A stretch of 7,336 nt of DNA from GCA-002694895 sp964436345 (GTDB lineage Bacteria; Chloroflexota; Dehalococcoidia; Lucifugimonadales; GCA-002694895): assembly GCA_964436345.1 (NCBI GenBank), contig CAYTCC010000069.1, forward strand, positions 1-7,336, written 5' to 3'. The notes under the pieces are model-generated. The model was not told the DNA's origin. It made no database searches and was given only the letters and a program-made list of their open reading frames with translations. The position numbers and the translations under genes are program-made. Below are positions 1-5,718 of this stretch, one piece after another. The first letter of the stretch is position 1; each line of letters opens with the position of its first letter.

Positions 1-265
1 TTTTATCTTTGTACTTAAGTCTTAATTTTTCTATTTCTTGATCAAGATGTTTAATGGTTTTAAAATGGTTTCAGAGTACTAAAAATAAAGTTCTACTGAA
101 GGAAAAATAGCATTCATGATTTTAAATACTAGGATTAATATTCCATCCTGGTAACCAATATATTTCATCTAAATCATAAGAATGGATTTTTAATTTTGAG
201 GAAAGTATTGAACCAAATGTTGTTTTACCTGAACAAGATTCACCACATATAAGTATTTTTTTCAT
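1..265 (-). pseudogene. Decayed P-loop kinase of the FlaR / 'DNA topology modulation' type, running off the left edge
   Basis: Reading leftward from the ATG at 265, the frame encodes 47 residues and then stops at TAA 122-124. The peptide starts MKKILICGESCSGKTT, a Walker A P-loop (GESCSGKTT, residues 8-16), and continues with LDEIYWLPGW (residues 31-41). That is the N-terminal signature of small adenylate-kinase-like P-loop proteins annotated as FlaR or AAA family ATPase, which are normally about 160-180 residues. After the stop, the same frame continues past a second stop (71-73) into HFKTIKHLDQEIEKLRLKYK. This resembles the basic helical C-terminal part of the family, so the middle of the gene seems to be lost. 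The P-loop start is seen directly; the C-terminal match and internal deletion are inference. An intact TATAAT box still precedes the ATG. A real 47-residue peptide is possible but less likely. Confidence 0.65.
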
Positions 266-290
266 AATTTAATTATAATTCACATTCCAA
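266..290 (-). promoter_or_regulatory. Leaderless-type promoter of the decayed kinase gene
   Basis: On the minus strand TATAAT lies at 277-272, followed by TAAATT and the ATG at 265. The last base of the -10 box is therefore at -7 relative to the A of ATG, so transcription should start on the start codon. TTGGAA (290-285) lies 7 bases upstream of the -10 box, an arrangement shared with the promoters near 2617 and 3340. I see no -35 box at the canonical 16-18 base spacing. Confidence 0.5.
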
Positions 291-369
291 ACAAACCGAG
301 GCGTAATGTTATCTAGCAATGTATTTTCTTAAATTTTGAAAAGTTGAAAACTTGTTATATTTTTAACTA

Positions 370-398
370 TTGAATTTTTCATTAAATTCATATACATT
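370..398 (+). promoter_or_regulatory. Possible sigma-70 promoter of the acetyltransferase gene
   Basis: TTGAAT (370-375) and TACATT (393-398) are 17 bases apart, predicting a start near 405 and a leader of about 26 bases. An alternative is an extended -10, TGTTATATT (353-361). In such AT-rich sequence either could arise by chance. Confidence 0.25.
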
Positions 399-430
399 TA
401 GGAAAAATTTAATAGGAAAAATAAAATAAA

Positions 431-1105
431 TTGGATCAACAAATCGGATTTCAGATCAACGAGTGGTCTCCTAGTATCTATCCTACAAAAACAGATATAA
501 AAGGAAAATACTGCGAAGTAATTCCATTGAATATAAACAATCATGCAGAGCAATTATTTAATGCTTTCAAAATAAATAAAGATGGATCAAATTGGACTTA
601 TTTATCATCTAATCCTTTCAATGAATTCGAAGAATTTCATGCCTGGCTTAAATCTGACTGTTCTGGAAAAGATCCTATATATTATTCTATTATTGATACC
701 AAAAACTCTGAAGCAATAGGAATGGCAAGTCATTTAAGAATAGAACCATCAATCGGAGTAATAGAAGTAGGAAACATTCATTTTTCTCCTAAATTACAAA
801 AAACAAGAATAGCTACAGAATCTATGTATTTAATGATGAAAAGAGTATTTGAAGAATGGGGATATCGTCGTTATGAATGGAAATGTGATAATTATAACAA
901 TCCTTCAAAAAAAGCAGCGATTAGATTAGGCTTTACTTTTGAAGGAATTTTTAGACAAGCTACAATATATAAAAATAGAAACAGAGATACTGCTTGGTTT
1001 TCAATAATTGATACAGAATGGCCAGTAATAAAAAAGAAATTCGAAAACTGGTTATTGCCGTCCAATTTTGACGCTGATGGAATTCAAATTAAAAAATTAC
1101 AATAA
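431..1105 (+). CDS. GNAT-family N-acetyltransferase (RimJ/RimL type, COG1670)
   Basis: This 224-residue protein belongs to a recognisable subfamily of RimJ/RimL-like GNAT acetyltransferases, which transfer acetyl from acetyl-CoA to an amine; its substrate is unknown. Subfamily marks are visible throughout: QIGFQINEW at 4-12, GKYCEVIPLN at 25-34, NWTYL at 54-58, GMASHLRI...GVIEVGNIHFSP at 97-120, TESMYLMMKRVFEEWGYRRY around 129-148, and NPSKKAAIRLGFTFEGIFRQ at 157-176. The last two blocks hold the acetyl-CoA-binding core and the strand-helix typical of the fold. The start is TTG. I accept it because homology begins at about residue 4 and no ATG upstream is in frame. AGG at 414-416 is 14 bases away, too far to be a normal ribosome site. 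There is no signal peptide. It stands alone between a divergent decayed gene and a convergent pair. The family is secure, the substrate is not. Confidence 0.9.
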   Translation: MDQQIGFQINEWSPSIYPTKTDIKGKYCEVIPLNINNHAEQLFNAFKINKDGSNWTYLSSNPFNEFEEFHAWLKSDCSGKDPIYYSIIDTKNSEAIGMASHLRIEPSIGVIEVGNIHFSPKLQKTRIATESMYLMMKRVFEEWGYRRYEWKCDNYNNPSKKAAIRLGFTFEGIFRQATIYKNRNRDTAWFSIIDTEWPVIKKKFENWLLPSNFDADGIQIKKLQ

Positions 1106-1187
1106 CAATTTTCAAGAACATTCTATATTTCGATAAGAAAAAACTTTATTTCTTTAACCAATTACACAAATATTAAAGATTTGGGAA

Positions 1188-2180
1188 TTAAATCAATTCT
1201 ATTGAACAAATACCAATTCCATTTTCTCCCTTTACAGAATAAAGAATATATATATTTTCATTTTCTACAAATATAGCAGGATCCCTTATCTGATTTACCG
1301 GGATATGTATAGCACTTCTACTTGATGACTCTAATGGAAGTGTTCCTCCTTCCCATTCAAAAACAGGTCTTATGACTTCAATCGGATTAGACTCTTTCCA
1401 TTCATTATATGGTTTACTTATATTTATTGTTGACAGATATATTCTTTCTGGAATATCTCCAACATTAGAATAAAAAACATATAATAAATCATTAATTACA
1501 ATCAATGCAGAGTGTCGCATATTGTTATTAAATAATTTTGTTATTTCTGTATATTCAGATATATTTCCATAATTCTCATAAAATACTCCCGGCATAGACA
1601 TACCAAAAGTTTTGTTTTTATATTCAAAACGCCTAAAATAAGGGCGCCCTATTATTTTTTTTTCAGCTTTGAAATTTATACCATCATCTGAAGTTGCTAC
1701 TCGTGTCAATTGAAATCCAAATTTTTCTAATCCATGATAATACATAATAACTTTTTTGTTGGCGTTATCTATGTGTACATCAGGTGAAGCAATGTGAGGT
1801 ATTGTCATGTCATCAAGTCTAGAGGGGATATATTGTATTTGTGATTTTTCAGGATTATATCCATCTGGTTGGCTTATACCCATTGTATTTAAATCATAAT
1901 GACTAGGTATGATTGGTTTGTGAGTTAAAAATTCTGATTGATATAATTGCAGAGTTCCTCCATTTAAAATTTTCCATGGTCCTAACAAATTATCTGAATA
2001 TGCTAATTTAATATGATCACCTTTGTGATCAGCGAAGTACAAATAATATTTGGCAAGCTTTTCAGGAATCCAATCTGGAGTTTTGATAAGAGATGGACCT
2101 TGTATATTTTGACCAATTTCTTCCGATAATCCCGGGTGAATTATTAATCCATTATTGAATTTTTTTACTTTGATATCCAT
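1188..2180 (-). CDS. GH43-like five-bladed beta-propeller protein
   Basis: The 330-residue product has the repeated aromatic beta-blade pattern of the five-bladed propeller fold shared by glycoside hydrolase families 43, 32, 62 and 68. Blade-like segments include GPSLIKTPDW...KYYLYFADHKG (28-54), IKLAYSDNLLGPWKI (57-71), HIASPDVHID...VIMYYHG (129-150), TRVATSDDGINF (159-170), MRHSALIVINDLLYVFYSNVG (221-241) and RDPAIFVENENIYILYSV (299-316). The acidic residues of SPD (132-134) and RDP (299-301) are candidate active-site positions, but I cannot assign the GH43 catalytic triad with certainty. There is no signal peptide or membrane segment, so it should be cytosolic and may act on small saccharides or not be a hydrolase. 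It lies 13 bases after the NTF2-like gene and has no obvious Shine-Dalgarno site, so co-transcription is likely. The fold is confident, the activity unproven. Confidence 0.8.
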   Translation of the reverse strand: MDIKVKKFNNGLIIHPGLSEEIGQNIQGPSLIKTPDWIPEKLAKYYLYFADHKGDHIKLAYSDNLLGPWKILNGGTLQLYQSEFLTHKPIIPSHYDLNTMGISQPDGYNPEKSQIQYIPSRLDDMTIPHIASPDVHIDNANKKVIMYYHGLEKFGFQLTRVATSDDGINFKAEKKIIGRPYFRRFEYKNKTFGMSMPGVFYENYGNISEYTEITKLFNNNMRHSALIVINDLLYVFYSNVGDIPERIYLSTINISKPYNEWKESNPIEVIRPVFEWEGGTLPLESSSRSAIHIPVNQIRDPAIFVENENIYILYSVKGENGIGICSIELI

Positions 2181-2193
2181 AAAATACTAAATA

Positions 2194-2610
2194 TTAGTGT
2201 ATAGGATTTATTTGAGATACTCCCTCTAAAAATGAAGACCTGAATTGTATTCCCCATTTACCTTCAATTTTTGTAACTATCCACAATGTTACAAAATTAT
2301 GATATTCTCTATTTTCTTTATCTCTTCTAGATTGATGAATAGTTAAATGAACCTTATCATTCGAAGATTGTATAGCTTTAATATCTAAAGTTATCGTTTT
2401 ACCCCAACCTTCTTTTTCTAAATCAGCTGTTTGTTTGTCGAAACCTTTTAGAAAATCTTCAGCAACATGAAATATTGAAAAAGTATTTTCCCACAATCTT
2501 ACATGAGGAAAATGCATAGCTTCGATACATATATCTCTATTTCTTTCGTTAAAACCTTTTTCCCAATACATGCATAAATCTATAGCTTCTTGTTCATAAT
2601 TTTTTTCCAT
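2194..2610 (-). CDS. NTF2/SnoaL-like protein of unknown function
   Basis: This 138-residue protein resembles a bacterial family of NTF2-like (SnoaL-type) cone-fold proteins. An N-terminal helix (EQEAIDLCMYWEKGFNERN, 6-24) is followed by HFPHVRL (33-39), a signature of this subfamily, then EGWGKTITLDIKAIQ (67-81), KVHLTIHQSRRD (86-97), a strand with VTLWIVT (107-113), and the closing strand KWGIQFRSSF (118-127). NTF2-like domains bind small hydrophobic ligands or act as isomerases, hydrolases or dimerisation units; nothing here chooses among these. The ATG at 2610 is firm because a TATAAT box sits exactly six bases before it. It is the first gene of a likely two-gene unit with the GH43-like gene, which hints at a shared substrate, but that is inference. 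The SRAP gene upstream is on the same strand, 49 bases away. Confidence 0.75.
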   Translation of the reverse strand: MEKNYEQEAIDLCMYWEKGFNERNRDICIEAMHFPHVRLWENTFSIFHVAEDFLKGFDKQTADLEKEGWGKTITLDIKAIQSSNDKVHLTIHQSRRDKENREYHNFVTLWIVTKIEGKWGIQFRSSFLEGVSQINPIH

Positions 2611-2616
2611 AATTAA

Positions 2617-2635
2617 ATTATAACCACTAAGTCAA
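2617..2635 (-). promoter_or_regulatory. Leaderless-type promoter of the NTF2-like gene
   Basis: On the minus strand TTGACT (2635-2630), seven bases, TATAAT (2622-2617), then TTAATT and the ATG at 2610. The -10 position puts +1 on the start codon. The 20 bases 2635-2616, TTGACTTAGTGGTTATAATT, match the promoter of the neighbouring SRAP gene at 18 of 20 positions. No -35 hexamer is visible at 16-18 bases, so the TTGACT element may be an operator or a non-canonical recognition element. Confidence 0.6.
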
Positions 2636-2659
2636 AATTAATTTTGAACCAACTTTTAA

Positions 2660-3313
2660 TTAAAATAATCGATTTACTCTGGTTTGTATTTCTAAATTAT
2701 CATTCTTGACAGAATTAACAAGTGTTGAAATTTCATACATATCAATTTTGTTATCCTCAAAAGGTTTAATCAAATCCTTAACTGATTCGTAATTATTACT
2801 ATTATCAATCCACTTAATGTCATCCCCCTCATTTAAAATTAAAGGCATTCTATGATGAATTTTAGATAAAGTGTTATTAGATTCAGTAGTGATTATTGTA
2901 AATGTATGAATTATTTCATTACTTTTATTAATCCATGATGAATACAATCCCCCAAAAGCCATAATCATATTGGTTGTAGAGTAAATGAAATAAGGACTTT
3001 TAGTTTTAGTATCCCATTCATAAAATCCATTGGATATAATTACACATCTGTTAGTATTTACTAGATTATTAAAAGAAGATTTTTCTAATAGAGTTTCACT
3101 CCTTGCATTAATCATTTTACTCGCAAATGAATTATCTTTAGTCCAAGCAGGTATTAATCCCCACTTCATATTAATTACATCTTCATTAATTATTACAGGT
3201 AATTGCATAGTAGGTGCAAAATTAAAAAATGATTTAACAGGTGTAATCTTATGATTAGGATATCTATCTTTTAATTCTTCATAATCTATATTTACTGAAA
3301 ATCTTCCACACAT
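2660..3313 (-). CDS. SOS response-associated peptidase / abasic-site shielding protein (SRAP, YedK/HMCES family)
   Basis: SRAP proteins covalently trap abasic sites in single-stranded DNA through a thiazolidine link with Cys2, exposed when the initiator Met is removed. I therefore start the gene at the ATG of MCGRF (3313), giving 217 residues. The frame stays open to a TTG at 3340, but using it would bury Cys2 behind ten residues. Visible motifs are MCGRF (1-5), NFAPT (31-35), WGLIPAW (51-57), INARSET (68-74, with Asn69 and Arg71), NGFYEW (95-100, Glu99), IHHRMPLIL (152-160, catalytic His153) and LVNSVKND near the C-terminus. All key residues known from E. coli YedK are present, so it should be active in the cytoplasm. 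The proline usual before the GFYEW motif is replaced by Ile. I see no LexA box upstream. It diverges from the pentapeptide-repeat gene. Confidence 0.95.
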   Translation of the reverse strand: MCGRFSVNIDYEELKDRYPNHKITPVKSFFNFAPTMQLPVIINEDVINMKWGLIPAWTKDNSFASKMINARSETLLEKSSFNNLVNTNRCVIISNGFYEWDTKTKSPYFIYSTTNMIMAFGGLYSSWINKSNEIIHTFTIITTESNNTLSKIHHRMPLILNEGDDIKWIDNSNNYESVKDLIKPFEDNKIDMYEISTLVNSVKNDNLEIQTRVNRLF

Positions 3314-3338
3314 ATGAGAATTAAAATCTGATTTATTC

Positions 3339-3358
3339 AATTATAACCATTAAATCAA
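3339..3358 (-). promoter_or_regulatory. Promoter of the SRAP gene
   Basis: On the minus strand TTGATT (3358-3353), seven bases, TATAAT (3345-3340). The 20-base block TTGATTTAATGGTTATAATT is nearly the same as the one before the NTF2-like gene. Transcription should start near 3333, leaving a leader of about 20 bases before the MCGRF start, with no Shine-Dalgarno sequence in it. This promoter therefore shares the element but is not leaderless. Confidence 0.55.
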
Positions 3359-3379
3359 TATAAATAGGTATTTGATTTA
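3351..3379. repeat. 8-bp inverted repeat centred in the divergent SRAP / pentapeptide promoter region
   Basis: TAAATCAA (3351-3358) and TTGATTTA (3372-3379) are perfect reverse complements separated by 13 bases. Each arm lies 5-6 bases upstream of a TATAAT box that fires outward, at 3345-3340 on the minus strand and 3386-3391 on the plus strand. The symmetry could reflect a dimeric regulator binding site or simply the same promoter element used twice in opposite directions. The arms are AT-rich, so chance is not excluded. Confidence 0.5.
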
Positions 3380-3391
3380 TTAGATTATAAT
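3372..3391 (+). promoter_or_regulatory. Leaderless-type promoter of the pentapeptide-repeat gene
   Basis: TTGATT (3372-3377), eight bases, TATAAT (3386-3391), then TAAATT and the ATG at 3398. The last T of the -10 box is at -7, so transcription should begin on the A of ATG. From TATAAT to the start codon it is identical to the promoter of the decayed kinase at 265. No canonical -35 is seen 16-18 bases upstream. Confidence 0.55.
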
Positions 3392-3397
3392 TAAATT

Positions 3398-3988
3398 ATG
3401 AAAAATAATTATCAGTATGATAAAAAAACATTTGAAAAAACTGATTTCAAAAACAATATAGTAAAAAACAGCATATTTGAAGAATGTGAATTTAACAATG
3501 TTGACTTTTCAGAATCAACATTTATCAATTGCAAATTCACAGACTGTAATTTCACTGAATCAAATTTGAGTTTATGTACATTTACCAATTCGAAATTTGA
3601 AAATATACAATTTGAAAATTGTAAAATAATCGGTATAAACTGGACATTATTAAATTGGAAAAATATCATTTCATCAACTCCATTGTCATTCAAATCCTGT
3701 AATTTAAGTTATTCAAGTTTTATGTCACTTAAATTACGTAATTTATCAATAATTGAATGCAAAATATATGAAGTCGATTTTTCAGAAAGCGATTTATATG
3801 GTACTGATTTTACCAAGTCTGATTTAAATGCTAGCAGATTTCAGAATACTAGTTTAGAAAATTGTAATTTCTCAGATTCAATTAACTATAATATTAATCC
3901 CTGTGAAAATAAAATTAAAGGAGCAAAGTTTAGCATTCCAGATGTTTTGAATTTATTAAATCCATTTAAAATTCATTTAAATAAATGA
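3398..3988 (+). CDS. Pentapeptide-repeat protein (Qnr/McbG-like architecture)
   Basis: The 196-residue product is almost wholly pentapeptide repeats, which fold as a right-handed quadrilateral beta-helix. A hydrophobic centre residue recurs every five residues from Phe12 to Ile77 (about 14 repeats). The register breaks at about 78-97 (GINWTLLNW region), then resumes from Phe98 to Phe158 (about 13 repeats). The tail has NYNINPCENKIKGAKFS (163-179) and a terminal helix, PDVLNLLNPF, a typical ending for this subfamily. Two helices split by a break and capped by a C-terminal helix recall Qnr and McbG, DNA-mimicking gyrase-protecting proteins, but many family members have no known role. Cysteines recur two places before the centre residue (30, 45, 50, 60, 75, 101, 121, 156), probably stacking as a ladder. 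There is no signal peptide, so it is likely cytosolic. Family certain; gyrase protection is inference. Confidence 0.92.
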   Translation: MKNNYQYDKKTFEKTDFKNNIVKNSIFEECEFNNVDFSESTFINCKFTDCNFTESNLSLCTFTNSKFENIQFENCKIIGINWTLLNWKNIISSTPLSFKSCNLSYSSFMSLKLRNLSIIECKIYEVDFSESDLYGTDFTKSDLNASRFQNTSLENCNFSDSINYNINPCENKIKGAKFSIPDVLNLLNPFKIHLNK

Positions 3989-4107
3989 TCATGCTAAAAT
4001 CTGCTGGCCTTTAGTTCAAACTAGTTCTAGTCATACCTTTATCATTTCCTTTAATTGTGATAATGAAATGAAATATTTGAGAAGCCATATTTATTCTTAA
4101 ATGTTAC

Positions 4108-4743
4108 TTGAAACGACCTCGAATCAAATTACATATTGCTAGACGACATGCTATAAATATCACTATGTTAGAAAAAATAAGAGATAAAGCTAGAGACAAT
4201 CTTTATAACAATTTAATAAACATAGGTATTCAATGCGAAATGTCTAAAAGAGGAATTCGAGCTGACAAACTTCACAATCCTTGGTATCGAAAAAGTTTAG
4301 GAGTTATAAAAATCAATTCTGAATCCCCTATCGAATTCATTAACATAATAAAACGAGACAGAAGTAAAGATAGCCCACCAAAATGGTGGTATTATTTTGC
4401 TGTCCCTGATGAATCAGTGCAATCAGAACCAAATCAAATAAAAGTAAGATCTATCAGGAAAAAAACTTTCCCGATATTTGGTAAAGTCAAATCTATTGAA
4501 TGGAAACATAATAATTATAGCGAAAATTTAGCTAATGAATTTACACAAGACACTGACATAAATTCTTTAGCTATGGATATTGGGAATGTAAAAATAGAAT
4601 CTATCAACAAAGATTTTTCCGGATATAAATTCACCGGTTATACAATTGAAATTGAAAGGCAGACGGGAGATAAAAAAACATTATCATTAAATATTAATCA
4701 ATGGAAAACTATAAATAAAATTGCTGATATTTGTATTAACTAG
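4108..4743 (+). CDS. Protein of unknown function, 211 residues
   Basis: I do not recognise this family. The TTG at 4108 is the only plausible start before the in-frame TGA at 4078; the next candidate is Met20. The ATG at 4101 is in another frame. The N-terminal 65 residues are strongly basic (KRPRIKLHIARRHA at 2-15, then a likely helix TMLEKIRDKARDNLYNNLINIG at 19-40, split here for reading). An aromatic block PPKWWYYFAVPDE lies at 90-102, a second basic patch KVRSIRKKTFP at 112-122, and a predicted beta-rich C-terminal half ends with INQWKTINKIADICIN. There are no transmembrane segments and no signal peptide. The basic ends could suggest nucleic-acid or membrane-surface contact, but this is speculation. 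AT-rich codon use matches the neighbours, and the long uninterrupted frame with sensible composition supports a real gene. No Shine-Dalgarno sequence is visible. Confidence 0.7.
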   Translation: MKRPRIKLHIARRHAINITMLEKIRDKARDNLYNNLINIGIQCEMSKRGIRADKLHNPWYRKSLGVIKINSESPIEFINIIKRDRSKDSPPKWWYYFAVPDESVQSEPNQIKVRSIRKKTFPIFGKVKSIEWKHNNYSENLANEFTQDTDINSLAMDIGNVKIESINKDFSGYKFTGYTIEIERQTGDKKTLSLNINQWKTINKIADICIN

Positions 4744-4778
4744 GTTTCATTAATTTATCATTTAAAGCAATTACGCCA

Positions 4779-4807
4779 TTGAAAAAGAAAAGCAAAAATT
4801 CTAAAAT
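4779..4807 (+). promoter_or_regulatory. Canonical sigma-70 promoter producing a leaderless DsrE-like mRNA
   Basis: TTGAAA (4779-4784), a 17-base spacer and TAAAAT (4802-4807) match consensus hexamers and ideal spacing. The six bases CAGATC then lead to the ATG at 4814, so predicted +1 is exactly the A of the start codon. No ribosome-binding sequence fits between promoter and gene. This is the best canonical promoter in the window. Confidence 0.7.
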
Positions 4808-4813
4808 CAGATC

Positions 4814-5176
4814 ATGGGTAAACTGTTAATTCATATCATTACTGGTGTAGACAATCCAAGTAGGGCTGTACTAGGTTTCGCAGTAGCAAAAGCAGCTTTA
4901 GATGACGGGCATGAAGTTTCTGTGTTCTGTGCAGGAGACGGAGTAACTTCTCTACATGAAATTACAATTAATGAAATGCAAGGTGTAGGACTGGGTAAAT
5001 TATCAGATCACCTATCTGCTTTAAAAAATGGCGGAGCAAATCTTTATGCCTCAAAAATGTCAGCAAAAGCACGGGGGATAAATCCTGAACAACTAGAATC
5101 TTTGGGATTTACACCTGCAACACCTAATAAACTTGTAGAAATATGTTTTGATACTGACAGAACTATTGTCTATTGA
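4814..5176 (+). CDS. DsrE-like family protein lacking the usual cysteine
   Basis: The 120-residue product has the Rossmann-like DsrE/DsrF/TusD fold: strand KLLIHIITG (3-11), NPSRAVLGFAVAKAALDDGHEVSVF (14-38, strand-helix-strand), then a helix-rich middle and NLYASKMSAKARGI (76-89), closing with LVEICFDTDRTIVY. In sulfur-relay members such as TusD and DsrE a cysteine eight residues before the Gly of the RG pair carries persulfide. Here that position is Ser80, and the only cysteines (39 and 109) are elsewhere. A SxMSxKARG version is common in a stand-alone DsrE-family branch, so this is probably not a sulfur carrier; its actual role is unknown. Its start is fixed by the promoter ending six bases upstream. 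It is a single-gene unit that converges with the DinB-like gene, only 11 bases apart, leaving no room for an intergenic terminator. Confidence 0.85.
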   Translation: MGKLLIHIITGVDNPSRAVLGFAVAKAALDDGHEVSVFCAGDGVTSLHEITINEMQGVGLGKLSDHLSALKNGGANLYASKMSAKARGINPEQLESLGFTPATPNKLVEICFDTDRTIVY

Positions 5177-5187
5177 ATTAACAAAAG

Positions 5188-5718
5188 TTAATGTGTTCCT
5201 TCCTGCATTAATAAAGGATCCATTCCCTGCATGCCCCGAAGTAAATTCATTTCACCTCTGTGCCCATTAAAATGACCTAGCATGTGTAATGAAATAGATT
5301 CGTCAATAGATTCCGTATCACCTGTACTTGTTTTCACCTGTCTTGATAAATCTTCATCTTTAAGATCATTTAAAAAAGCATCTGTAGATTCCCAAACTAA
5401 ATCTTGATAATCTCTAAATGCTTTCATGTCAGAAATTTCCACTTTTTGAGCATCCTCATCTGATTGTCCTAATCCAAATCCATCAAAAGGTAATCCTGTT
5501 TTATTTGCCCACCCTTCGTTCCAAACTGTACTAGATTCTTTTATTACAAGATTCACTATCAAATCTTCAATTCTAGTAGTGTGCCATAAACACCATGCTA
5601 TAGAATGACTACCAGATTCAGGAACAAAATGAACTTGCTCTGTTGTTCCGTTACAAGCATCACGTAAAGCTCTGTGAACAAAATCAAGACTCCATTTAAT
5701 ATGTTTTATTCTACTCAT
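5188..5718 (-). CDS. DinB-like (DfsB/YfiT superfamily) putative metal-dependent protein
   Basis: This 176-residue protein has the four-helix bundle pattern of the DinB superfamily, which often uses a three-histidine metal site. Visible marks are SIAWCLWHTTRIEDLIVN (39-56), with His46 as the first likely ligand, EGWANKTGLPFDGFGLGQS in the middle, AFRDYQDLVWESTDAFLNDL as the third helix, and HMLGHFNGHRGEMNLLRGMQG (145-165, described by its residues His145, His149, His153 and Glu156). His149 and His153 are the probable other ligands. Members of this superfamily serve as thiol-dependent transferases or have no known role, so the reaction is open. I start at the ATG at 5718, not the GTG at 5724, because AAGGAG overlaps that GTG and sits five bases before the ATG. 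It may be co-transcribed with the acyl-CoA synthetase upstream, 65 bases away. Confidence 0.85.
   Translation of the reverse strand: MSRIKHIKWSLDFVHRALRDACNGTTEQVHFVPESGSHSIAWCLWHTTRIEDLIVNLVIKESSTVWNEGWANKTGLPFDGFGLGQSDEDAQKVEISDMKAFRDYQDLVWESTDAFLNDLKDEDLSRQVKTSTGDTESIDESISLHMLGHFNGHRGEMNLLRGMQGMDPLLMQEGTH

Noticed and set aside
1135..1154. AAGAAA/TTTCTT hairpin between the convergent genes as a terminator
   Set aside because: The stem is six pairs with a single G-C pair and an 8-base loop, too weak to call in such AT-rich DNA.
3030..3254. Plus-strand open frame of 74 codons
   Set aside because: It lies wholly antisense to the SRAP gene, whose motifs are complete; no promoter or ribosome site serves it.
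3314..3340. Ten-residue N-terminal extension of the SRAP protein from a TTG start
   Set aside because: SRAP chemistry needs Cys2 exposed after Met removal, so MCGRF must be the N-terminus; the TTG also overlaps the TATAAT box.
3412..3693. Minus-strand open frame of 93 codons
   Set aside because: It is the antisense shadow of the regular pentapeptide repeats, which give a repetitive Phe/Leu/Asn-rich reading on the other strand.
4042..4071. Inverted repeat TCATTTC / GAAATGA with a 16-base loop
   Set aside because: Short, AT-rich arms with a large loop and no T-tract after it; not convincing as a terminator or operator.
4101..4142. Short frame from the ATG at 4101 (13 codons) overlapping the unknown gene's start
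   Set aside because: No promoter at the leaderless spacing and no ribosome site; likely chance, though translational coupling cannot be excluded.
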